Positions 1 through 7,859 of a DNA stretch of 27,699 nucleotides are shown here, piece by piece. This DNA comes from a virus. Location of the stretch: positions 12,196 to 39,894 of IMG/VR virus record IMGVR_UViG_3300030060_004320; one strand, given 5' to 3'. Position 1 is the stretch's first letter. The number at the start of each line of letters is the position of its first letter. Made by a program: the position numbers and the translations under genes. The notes beneath the pieces were generated by a model that was given only the letters and a program-made list of their open reading frames with translations, searched no databases and had not been told where the DNA came from.

Positions 1-489
1 AAAGAAAAGTATTTAACAGAAGGTAATCATGATGACTGGTGTAATATGGCAGTTGAAAAGTATCCTTATATACCACAATACAAGTTTGCAAAAGCAGTTA
101 AGCTTAAAGAACGAGGATATAAGTATTATGCATTTGGAAAAAAACTAAAGATAGGTAAGTTATACTTTTATCATGGACATCAATACGGTGGGCAGTATCA
201 TACAGCAAATCATATAAGAAAACTTGGTTGCAATATAATGTATGGACATTGGCATGATTTACAGCAAATGAGCGCAACTCATATGGATGGACCCAAGTCA
301 GCTTGGAGCATCGGATGTTTAAAAGATATGAGCAGTGAAAAAAATTCTTGGCTTGGTAACAGGCCAATCAACTGGGCGCATGGATTTGCGATTGTGGATT
401 TTTACAAAGGTGGATTATTCACAGTACATATAATACAAATAATAAAAGGACGAACCTCATTGTGGGGTGAGTTAATAGAAGGCAAGTAA
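1..489 (+). CDS. Calcineurin-like metallophosphoesterase, 3' part (5' end outside window)
   Basis: The reading frame is open from base 1, so the 162 residues seen are only the C-terminal part; an ATG at 46 is internal. Visible residues 8-11 read GNHD, the metal-binding box of calcineurin-like phosphoesterases. They are followed by a histidine pair in YHGH (residues 57-60) and by GHWH (82-85), matching the late histidine boxes of the fold. Such enzymes use two metal ions to hydrolyse phosphomono- or diesters; phage members act on nucleotides or nucleic acid, but the substrate here cannot be told. The earlier Asp boxes must lie to the left. It sits just ahead of virion genes, so it is transcribed with the late block. 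The next gene starts 9 bases downstream behind its own AAGGAG site. Confidence 0.82.
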   Translation, partial: KEKYLTEGNHDDWCNMAVEKYPYIPQYKFAKAVKLKERGYKYYAFGKKLKIGKLYFYHGHQYGGQYHTANHIRKLGCNIMYGHWHDLQQMSATHMDGPKSAWSIGCLKDMSSEKNSWLGNRPINWAHGFAIVDFYKGGLFTVHIIQIIKGRTSLWGELIEGK

Positions 490-498
490 GGAGAATAA

Positions 499-978
499 GT
501 GGCAAACTTAACAGTTACACACACAGAAGACATTACATTAAATGGTCAACAATTTGGCAATACAAATGTATACTCAATTACAGGTATAAATAATATATAT
601 AAAAGAATAGTAACATGTCCAGCAAATGTAGATACTACTATATTAAGAACTGGAGTAACGGTAGATGTTACAGATTCTTCTATGGATGTTCAAAATGTAA
701 AATACATAAGAGTAACTAATCTTGACGCAAGCAATTCAGTAAATCTTAACTTACAAATAGATACGACTGAAAGTGGAAGTGGAGCTAGTGCGGTAAATGA
801 AACAGCAACAATATTGCTTGCAGCAGGAGAAAGTTTTGTTATGGGAACATCTCACGATTCTGTAGCTGTATATGATACAGATGGCAGTGTTCAAACAACT
901 TTACATGATTTAGAAAGTATATTGATTGACCCAAGTGCTAATGAAGTAAAATTAGAAGTTATAGCAGCCAGTGTTTAA
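499..978 (+). CDS. Putative small virion protein, beta-rich
   Basis: 159 aa, not recognised by name. The start is GTG at 499, preceded by AAGGAG at 488-493. The protein is rich in Thr, Ser, Val and Asn and low in charge, with alternating hydrophobic stretches such as NVKYIRVTN and ILLAAGESFVM. This is the look of an all-beta phage structural or decoration protein. There is no signal peptide or membrane segment. Its order of motifs (a KYIRVTN-like strand, then an AAGESF turn, then a Val-rich C-terminal strand) recalls the 167-aa protein at 1475-1978, and the two may be distant paralogues. It ends in a TAATG junction with the next gene, so translation is probably coupled. Function is inferred only from composition and place. 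Confidence 0.7.
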   Translation: MANLTVTHTEDITLNGQQFGNTNVYSITGINNIYKRIVTCPANVDTTILRTGVTVDVTDSSMDVQNVKYIRVTNLDASNSVNLNLQIDTTESGSGASAVNETATILLAAGESFVMGTSHDSVAVYDTDGSVQTTLHDLESILIDPSANEVKLEVIAASV

Positions 979-1241
979 TGGATGTTTTAAATATATTAGA
1001 AACATTTGGAGTCCCCATTGCAGTTGCAATAAGTTTTGGATTCTTCATTTGGAAGCAAAATAAATACATTCAGGACGATTTAAGTTCTGATATGAAAAAT
1101 AAACATGATAGGCTTGAAGCTATTCTAATAAAGTTAATAGACCAGCAAAAGCTTATCCAGTTAGGACAAAAAGGATTAGAAAAAAGTTATAAGTCATTAG
1201 TAGACATTATAACAAAGTTATATAAAAATGGACAAAAATAG
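978..1241 (+). CDS. Small membrane protein, N-terminal span (BhlA/UviB-like holin candidate)
   Basis: 87 aa. One hydrophobic segment lies near the N terminus (about residues 8-25, containing GVPIAVAISFGFFIW), followed by a charged helical cytoplasmic-type region rich in Lys, Asp and Gln. A single N-terminal span followed by a charged coil is the plan of BhlA/UviB-type small holin-like proteins, which perforate the inner membrane at lysis. That assignment is by architecture only. The ATG overlaps the stop of the previous gene (TAATG). The 3' end overlaps the next membrane-protein gene by 14 bases. Its pairing with a second membrane protein of opposite topology supports a lysis-related role, although no endolysin is in the window. 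Confidence 0.65.
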   Translation: MDVLNILETFGVPIAVAISFGFFIWKQNKYIQDDLSSDMKNKHDRLEAILIKLIDQQKLIQLGQKGLEKSYKSLVDIITKLYKNGQK

Positions 1242-1461
1242 TACCGAAGAATATAGAAATAATATAACATTACATTTAACTAAGATGTGTTCTGATATTG
1301 GCCATATAAAAGAGAAGGTTAATGAAAACAATGAACATCTAATTAGATTGAATGGCAGAGTAAGAGAAAACGAAAAACAAATATCATGGATGAAAGGTAT
1401 AGGAACAACAGTGGTATTTGTTATAAGTATTGTTTTGTCTTGGCTTGGATTTGAAAAGTAA
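1228..1461 (+). CDS. Small coiled-coil protein with C-terminal membrane span (XhlA-like)
   Basis: 77 aa. The N-terminal 50 or so residues form a charged heptad-like helix (IGHIKEKVNENNEHLIRLNG region). They are followed by a WMKGIG turn and a hydrophobic C-terminal span (about residues 56-73, with TTVVFVISIVLSWLGF). This is the layout of the XhlA (haemolysin/holin-associated) family: a cytoplasmic coiled coil anchored by a C-terminal membrane helix. The start overlaps the previous gene by 14 bases and no strong ribosome site is visible, so coupled translation is likely. Together with the preceding protein it may form a two-part holin. The alternative is an unrelated small membrane anchor. Confidence 0.66.
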   Translation: MDKNSTEEYRNNITLHLTKMCSDIGHIKEKVNENNEHLIRLNGRVRENEKQISWMKGIGTTVVFVISIVLSWLGFEK

Positions 1462-1474
1462 TAAGGAGATATAA

Positions 1475-1978
1475 ATGGCTGATGATGCAACGATGACAAT
1501 TAAAGCAGTTTTACTGCCTGATGAAATACAAGCAACGCTTAAAGACTTGTCCTTTATATACACTCCTGCAGATGCTAGCGAAAAATGGTTTTATGGTATT
1601 GTTAATGTACCTCATAACACAGGAAATGCTAATTTAATAGCAGGTAAATTTTTATCAGATAGTGCAGGTATAGCAGCAGGAATAGCTAACGATGATATAT
1701 CTGTATCAGACAAAATAAAGTTTTTATTTATAAAAAATACAGGAACAACTGATGGTAGTACAAGTACAGATGAAAGTGTGATGCTTGTGCAGGATGGTTC
1801 TACTGTAGCACATAGCAGTACAAACGCATTAGAAATAAGTTCAGGGCAATCTTGGTTTGCAAAAATGCCAAATACAACAGTTGAAGATTTGCATGCAAGA
1901 ACTGCAGACCCTGACCAAACATTAGGCGAAGGAGTTGTTCAATGCATAGTCGCAGCAGTAATAGATGATGTTGCATAG
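1475..1978 (+). CDS. Putative small virion protein, beta-rich
   Basis: 167 aa, preceded by AAGGAG seven bases before the ATG. The protein is acidic to neutral, rich in Ala, Thr, Ser, Asp and Val, with no membrane segment. Predicted strands such as KIKFLFIKN, the turn SSGQSW and a final VVQCIVAAVI strand suggest an all-beta virion or decoration protein. It resembles the 159-aa product at 499-978 in the order of these elements, though identity is low. The surrounding genes are late, structural or lysis-type. Precise role unknown. A small helical gene begins just after the stop. Confidence 0.68.
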   Translation: MADDATMTIKAVLLPDEIQATLKDLSFIYTPADASEKWFYGIVNVPHNTGNANLIAGKFLSDSAGIAAGIANDDISVSDKIKFLFIKNTGTTDGSTSTDESVMLVQDGSTVAHSSTNALEISSGQSWFAKMPNTTVEDLHARTADPDQTLGEGVVQCIVAAVIDDVA

Positions 1979-1988
1979 AAAGGTAAGA

Positions 1989-2252
1989 ATGCTACAAGGT
2001 GTCATAGTAAAGAAAGTATTAGATTTGGTCTTAAAACAGCTTTTAAAGAAGTTTAAATTAGATAAGATACAGAAGTATGTAGAAGAGCCAAATGAGCTTG
2101 ATAAACAAGTAAAAACAATGAAAAAAGATTTAAACAAATATGGCAAGTATATTGAAGAAGCAGAAAAAGAATTGGCTATATTAAAAGAAATGGCACACCC
2201 AGAAAGAGAATTAATTTGTAAATGTTGTAAAAATAAAACAGGAGAAAAATAA
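1989..2252 (+). CDS. Small helical protein with Cys-rich C terminus
   Basis: 87 aa from the ATG at 1989, which has an AAAGG(T) site a few bases upstream. An in-frame ATG at 1965 would overlap the previous gene and lacks such a site, so I prefer 1989. The N-terminal third is a basic amphipathic helix (VLDLVLKQLLKKFKL). The middle is a Lys/Glu coiled coil, and the C terminus carries ICKCCKN after a His-Pro. Three cysteines plus a histidine could bind a metal, but there are too few residues to call a known zinc fold. It forms a TAATG junction with the next small gene. No function is recognised; a minor virion or membrane-associated role is possible. Confidence 0.6.
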   Translation: MLQGVIVKKVLDLVLKQLLKKFKLDKIQKYVEEPNELDKQVKTMKKDLNKYGKYIEEAEKELAILKEMAHPERELICKCCKNKTGEK

Positions 2253-2413
2253 TGGGAAAAATATTAGGAACAGTTGCAACAAAATTATTAAGTGAAAAAG
2301 TATTAATTGCTATAGTTTTAAAAGTTGGTGATTGGCTTGTACAAAGAAGTTCTAACAAACTTGATGACAAAATCTGGGCTGAGGTAAGCAAAGCATTAAA
2401 GATAGATGGCTAA
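2252..2413 (+). CDS. Small amphipathic helical protein
   Basis: 53 aa. The ATG overlaps the preceding stop (TAATG) and has GGAG seven bases upstream. The coding frame runs to a TAA at 2411-2413, eight bases into the next gene. A hydrophobic stretch in the first half (KVLIAIVLKVGDWLV) is followed by NKLDDKIWAEV and a basic tail. Short proteins with this plan, a hydrophobic helix then a (N/D)xLDDK-type amphipathic helix, occur next to lysis or tail genes in many phages, usually without a known function. It may associate with the membrane. Placement between overlapping genes makes it very likely real. Confidence 0.66.
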   Translation: MGKILGTVATKLLSEKVLIAIVLKVGDWLVQRSSNKLDDKIWAEVSKALKIDG

Positions 2414-5400
2414 ACAAGTTCTTGAATTAAATAATTTTGCAGGTGGTTTAAATTCGTATTCCGATGCAAGAGATATTGGGGATTTGGAATTTGCACAAAA
2501 CTGGAATGCTGTTGTAAGCAAAGCAGGTATTATTAAAGTTGCAGGCATGGCATTACCTGAAATTGAAACTGAATACATTACAAATGAAAACTTTCAAGAT
2601 GGTCGTGGTCTATTTCAGTTTACATCAGATTATTCTTTGTCTGTTATGGGTAGTAGTTTTGATGTTGGATTAACATCAGGGACTCGTGCAGGAAGTAATA
2701 GCACTACTGCTCATACATTAGAAAACAAAGAATCAATATCAAGTGTTGATAATTTTTATCAAAATATGATAATGTTTATAACTGAAGGAACAGGGGTTGG
2801 AGAAAGTAGAATAATTACTGCTTTTGATAAAGATACGAGAGTTTTAACTACAGAAGCTTTTTCTGTAAGTTTGGACACAACCTCTAAATATATTATATAT
2901 TCTTGGAAGTTAGATGGAGTAAGTTGGTCAGGAAAAGATGCTGATGTTAAAAAGGACTTTATTACAGATGGCTTAAGCTCTTCGATGCTTCAAACTTTAC
3001 CTACTTTTTTTAATCAAGATTTTAATAATAAGTATTTTATATTTTCTAAAGTCGTTAACATTCCAGATGAACAATCAAAAAATTTAGGATATATAGAATA
3101 TGCACCCAATATTACATTAATACCTGGCACTGAGTACACTCTTTATTTTGATTGTGCTGCAAAACAGCAATTTCATAATTTAATTTCTGATGGTGATGTA
3201 GACCCTAGTGATGGAGCAACATCACATGGAGATAAGCTACCATGGGTGCAATTATATTCAACTACTGTTGCAGATACACAAGGTAGTATTAGAGGACTTG
3301 CAAGCACTCAAGTAACAGTTGGAGGTGGAGGAGTGTCAAGTGCATGGACAGATGGTCAAACATATACACATCAATCTCCTAGCTCTACATTGTTTGGAAC
3401 AGGAATAGGTGCGACATTTGTTATTGTAACTAGTGCAGGTGGAGCTACGCTTGATTTTCATATTCAAGACAGAGGCTTTGGATACCAAGACAATGATATA
3501 TTAATTTTTACAAATCCTCTCGATTCAACTAAAACAGCTGCAATTACAGTTGATGAAATAAATATAACTGGCCTTGCTTTATATAATAATGGAGCATGGA
3601 AATCTGGTATTGCAGGTGATAATGCAACATCAAAATATATTAGTTATGTAGATAATAATTATATTGATAATGGAGATTTTAAAGACTTTAGCAATACAGA
3701 TATATCAGGTGCTTCTAATAATGGTTGGGTAATAGGTTCTAATGCAACAGCGGCAAGAGAAGATGAGTTAATGTATGGAGGAGATATAGGAACCCTATCA
3801 TTAAAAAGAAGTGGTGGCTCAATAAATGCACCTCAAAGTGATTCATTTTCAGCATATGCATATCAATCAGTTCAATTAGATGAAAACACATTGTATCATT
3901 TAAATTTTTTATATGATGCTGTACTTGGGCAAGGTTTAAGATTTTTTATATATAATAAAACTAAAGAACAATTTGTGCATTTTCCATCTTTTTTACCTTA
4001 CACAAGAAGTTCTTTAAGTCCATCAAATTATAAATTTCCTAAAGAAAAACAAATAACATTTTATACAGGTAATGCTAGGTTAAGCTCATCTACTCAAAAA
4101 GAAGAATATTTTATTGGATTTGCAGCAGCATCAACAGACACTACTATTGCTAGTCTTAATTTATTTCCTCAAAATTCTTTAGTTGAAAGAACATATATTA
4201 GATTAGCTGGTGTTACTTTATACAAAGCTCATAATGATTTAGTTTCTATGAGCTGTTCTTTAAATACAGATTTAGAATCAAATCCATATAAAGAAGGTAT
4301 AAAAAAGTTTTCAACATATTCAACAACATTTACAGTACCAAAAAATTATACAACAGTTTCAGACTGGAAACTTAGGTTTTATGCAGGTCAGTTTGGATAT
4401 CGTGATGGTAATACTTTTGGATTAACAGAAACACAAGAAGTTTATTTTGATAATTTTATATTATCAGAACAAACAGGTGTCTCAAATGCAAATATTGGGA
4501 ATGTTATTACATCTGATGGACCCGATACTATAACTGCAATAACAAACAATACATTAGATAAAAGTGAAATAGTTTTACATTCTTCTAAATCAAATGTTTT
4601 ACATAACAATATGATACGATGGAATGATGCTAATTGTCAACCAGTTTTTAATTATGTAAATGGATTTTTAAAAATATCAGATGGTAATTTTAATAACTTA
4701 AATTCTAATAAATTATTTTATTATACAGATAAAGAAGGTATTAGAAGAGATGGTATGAAAGGATGGGTTGAGCAAGATAATATATTTGAAAATGTAACAG
4801 TTCCAATTGCAAGTGAGTCTTTTTTAAATAATAATGAAGTAATTTTTACCCCAGATATTAATTGTGTTGATGCCCTTAATGAGTTATATAATGGTCAAGT
4901 TTCAAATGTAACGACTACAAATATTGCACATCAAACTACAGATGACAATAAACATGCAGGCGCACATGCAGCATGGTATGGACAAGACAATGTTCAAGGT
5001 TATGTCCATATGTATTATTTTAATACACATTCAACTCTTACTCCAAACAACATTATGCAGGACAATAGACAGATTATGATTCCAAGGTTTGCTGATGCTA
5101 ATGGTAATAAAAATATTTTTTATGAAAACACATTGACTGATTTTGTAGAAAAAATAAATAATTTACAAATACAAACTGAAGGAATTGGTGGATACGAAAA
5201 TGTAATTCAAAATTTATATACAGGAGATGTTAATAATGAAGCTATTACAGTTGGTTTAGCTGATACCTATTCAATAATTACTGGTGATGGAGACATTGAA
5301 ACAACAAGTGATTCTGTAAACTATCCAAGAGTCAATACATTTGCTGTTAATAGAACAAAATCTGACGGAAGCAGTTATTCAAATTTTGAAGATTTTGCAA

Positions 5401-7859
5401 CGGATGAAGCTCAAAGCCGTACATTTGTTACAAATTTTGTAATACCAGGAGGCTTAGATGGAGTAATTGCAAATAGTCTTAATGCTAATATAAATCCTAC
5501 CAACTTAGAACTAGAATTTGAATACGAAATTTTTGGACAATATGATGAAGATGCACACATTCCAAAATTTAAAGTAGATGTTTATGTAATAGATGAAGAA
5601 GTAAATACAGATTTAATAAATCAAATTAATATTGATAGAACAGGATTTGAAGAAATATTAAGTCATAATTATACTCATGTTGAAAAAACATATGGACATC
5701 ATACTGGTTCAAATTTGAGTTTTAATGCGCAAATGTTTTATGAAATGTCAGGTGGTGTTTTTGCATCTCCAAATTATCCAGATATGGCATTTATAAATCC
5801 TGCTTATGAAACAGGTGAGGTAACGTATCATTCATTTCATCGAATGTCTGATGATTCAAGTGTTTTTTCATGTCAAATTAGAATTAAAGATTTTATAGAT
5901 TTAACTTTAACAAATAACTCTACTATTGCAATTTCAATAACTAATGAGCCTCGTACTCCAGAAGACCATACTGTTGAAACATTTTACCCAGAAGAAGGAT
6001 TAATTATAAATCCATTGAGGCAAAATCCACAAAATCAAGGATTTGAAGGCAATACTTTTATTGGAACAGATGCAGAAGGCAGAGATTCATCTTATGCATT
6101 TTTTAGTAGAATGAAAATATGTAAATTAAATTTAAGAGGCCTTGAAGAAACTGATGTTTCTGCAGAAAATTCTCAATTATTAAACAACTTTAATGTTTCT
6201 GGAGGTAATTTTAATATCGATTTTAACTTCAATACTCCTAGTTTTGGCTCTTCTACTTCATGGGGTGACAGGCAATATAAACTAGCAGTAACAACAATTA
6301 ATAGATTTAACGAGGAGTCTAATTTTGTATTTTTAGAAGATATAATTGGTAGTCCTCTTACAGAATCAGAAGAATCTATAAATGCTATTCAGATAGGAAC
6401 TTGCCCAACTGTAACTATTACCTGTGAAAAAGATATGATAGAAAATAGATACAATAAAAAAATTAATTTTTATATGAAAGATACACAGTCAGACATATAT
6501 TACAAACAATTTTTTATAGATTTAGAAACGAAAAAATTTCATTCAACTACATCAGGAATTACATCTACTGGTATTTTAAATTCAAGCACTGCAAAGTATC
6601 AATTTACACAATCTAGAGAGAATTTATTAGAATTTAATGAGGTTAATAGCTATGAATCTGAGACAATGGTTCCGCAAGAAGATGCAATGTCAGCAGAAAC
6701 TTTAACTGCAAGATATAAATGCTCTGTTGTTGCTAATAATAGACTGTATGTTGGAAATATACAGCAAGGCAGTAGAATATATTCAGATAGAATGTTAAAA
6801 TCACCAATAGGTAAATATAATATTTTACCAGCTTCAAGCTTTATTGATGTTGCAATTAATGATGGTGATGAAATAACTGCATTGGAATATTATAAAGATA
6901 AAATTTTACAATATAAAAAAAGAAAAGTATTTGTAATTAATGTATCAGGTGACTTTGAGTTCTTAGAACAAACATTTGACAATGTTGGTGTCTTACAACA
7001 ATGCAGTGTTACTAAAACACCTTATGGTATAGTGTGGGCAAATAAATCAGGATGTTATTTATATGATGGTGAAACATTGACAAATTTAATTGAAAATAAA
7101 ATTGGAGTATATGCTACCTCTGGATATTCTAAAAATTACTGGAGCATTGAATCCAATATACCAGTCATTGCTTATTCTCAAAAAGATGATATGATATTTA
7201 TTAAAATTTCATCAAAAACTGTATCAGTTACAGCAATTCCTGATTCTTACACTTATCATTTTCCAACCAAATCATGGCTTTTTAATCATAAAGCAATTCA
7301 TGATACATTTGAAGGTAACACTGGGAATATTAGCAATATGATAACTAATGAAGATGGTGATATTATATTTTATAATGGCACGCATAATGGTATAAAGAAA
7401 TTATATTATGAACCAAAAGTTTATCATCAAGGAGCAGAAACAACTACATCAGGAGTATCTATAAAAGTTTTTGCTTTTTCAACAAAAGAATATACGTTTG
7501 GAAATATTGCAAATAAAAAAAAGATATATAAAATATATGTAACATATAAAACAACAAATGGAAACAATTCAAAAGTATTAGTAAAAACAGGAATAAACGG
7601 TGCTGTAGCCTCAGCAGAAGACGGTACATCAATATCTACATCTAGTAAATTTTCAGGTACTAATACAGCATGTTATAGTCATACTAATGGATTACTAGAC
7701 ACAGGAGGTGATTGGAAAACTGCAGAACTTAAGTTTACAAATCCTGGCAATTTTTCTAAAATAAATTCATTGCAACTTCAATTTTATTCTACTACAGTTG
7801 ACCCTGGATTTGAAATAAATGATATATCTATAAGTTTTAGAGTTAAAAGAGTTAGATAA
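2406..7859 (+). CDS. Very large tail nozzle / beta-propeller-type virion protein
   Basis: 1817 aa. The N terminus (NNFAGGLNSYSDARD, about residues 9-23) matches the opening of phage stabilisation/tail-tube-B-like proteins, which start with an xFxGGLN motif and then a strand ending in G-x-x-x-xG. About residues 1430-1650 resemble the propeller-like half of those proteins: RLYVGN, then DVAINDGDEITALEYYKDK (GDE at 1487-1489), then FLEQTFDNVGV and GCYLYDGE. Between the two halves lies a very long insertion (about residues 100-1400). It holds lectin-like or carbohydrate-binding-like stretches, for example the NGDF...NNGW region near residue 420 and EVYFDNFILSE near 690. Known nozzle proteins are usually well under half this length, so the insertion probably forms surface decorations or receptor-binding modules. 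The gene overlaps the previous one by eight bases and joins the fibre gene by TAATG. Confidence 0.72.
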   Translation: MAKQVLELNNFAGGLNSYSDARDIGDLEFAQNWNAVVSKAGIIKVAGMALPEIETEYITNENFQDGRGLFQFTSDYSLSVMGSSFDVGLTSGTRAGSNSTTAHTLENKESISSVDNFYQNMIMFITEGTGVGESRIITAFDKDTRVLTTEAFSVSLDTTSKYIIYSWKLDGVSWSGKDADVKKDFITDGLSSSMLQTLPTFFNQDFNNKYFIFSKVVNIPDEQSKNLGYIEYAPNITLIPGTEYTLYFDCAAKQQFHNLISDGDVDPSDGATSHGDKLPWVQLYSTTVADTQGSIRGLASTQVTVGGGGVSSAWTDGQTYTHQSPSSTLFGTGIGATFVIVTSAGGATLDFHIQDRGFGYQDNDILIFTNPLDSTKTAAITVDEINITGLALYNNGAWKSGIAGDNATSKYISYVDNNYIDNGDFKDFSNTDISGASNNGWVIGSNATAAREDELMYGGDIGTLSLKRSGGSINAPQSDSFSAYAYQSVQLDENTLYHLNFLYDAVLGQGLRFFIYNKTKEQFVHFPSFLPYTRSSLSPSNYKFPKEKQITFYTGNARLSSSTQKEEYFIGFAAASTDTTIASLNLFPQNSLVERTYIRLAGVTLYKAHNDLVSMSCSLNTDLESNPYKEGIKKFSTYSTTFTVPKNYTTVSDWKLRFYAGQFGYRDGNTFGLTETQEVYFDNFILSEQTGVSNANIGNVITSDGPDTITAITNNTLDKSEIVLHSSKSNVLHNNMIRWNDANCQPVFNYVNGFLKISDGNFNNLNSNKLFYYTDKEGIRRDGMKGWVEQDNIFENVTVPIASESFLNNNEVIFTPDINCVDALNELYNGQVSNVTTTNIAHQTTDDNKHAGAHAAWYGQDNVQGYVHMYYFNTHSTLTPNNIMQDNRQIMIPRFADANGNKNIFYENTLTDFVEKINNLQIQTEGIGGYENVIQNLYTGDVNNEAITVGLADTYSIITGDGDIETTSDSVNYPRVNTFAVNRTKSDGSSYSNFEDFATDEAQSRTFVTNFVIPGGLDGVIANSLNANINPTNLELEFEYEIFGQYDEDAHIPKFKVDVYVIDEEVNTDLINQINIDRTGFEEILSHNYTHVEKTYGHHTGSNLSFNAQMFYEMSGGVFASPNYPDMAFINPAYETGEVTYHSFHRMSDDSSVFSCQIRIKDFIDLTLTNNSTIAISITNEPRTPEDHTVETFYPEEGLIINPLRQNPQNQGFEGNTFIGTDAEGRDSSYAFFSRMKICKLNLRGLEETDVSAENSQLLNNFNVSGGNFNIDFNFNTPSFGSSTSWGDRQYKLAVTTINRFNEESNFVFLEDIIGSPLTESEESINAIQIGTCPTVTITCEKDMIENRYNKKINFYMKDTQSDIYYKQFFIDLETKKFHSTTSGITSTGILNSSTAKYQFTQSRENLLEFNEVNSYESETMVPQEDAMSAETLTARYKCSVVANNRLYVGNIQQGSRIYSDRMLKSPIGKYNILPASSFIDVAINDGDEITALEYYKDKILQYKKRKVFVINVSGDFEFLEQTFDNVGVLQQCSVTKTPYGIVWANKSGCYLYDGETLTNLIENKIGVYATSGYSKNYWSIESNIPVIAYSQKDDMIFIKISSKTVSVTAIPDSYTYHFPTKSWLFNHKAIHDTFEGNTGNISNMITNEDGDIIFYNGTHNGIKKLYYEPKVYHQGAETTTSGVSIKVFAFSTKEYTFGNIANKKKIYKIYVTYKTTNGNNSKVLVKTGINGAVASAEDGTSISTSSKFSGTNTACYSHTNGLLDTGGDWKTAELKFTNPGNFSKINSLQLQFYSTTVDPGFEINDISISFRVKRVR

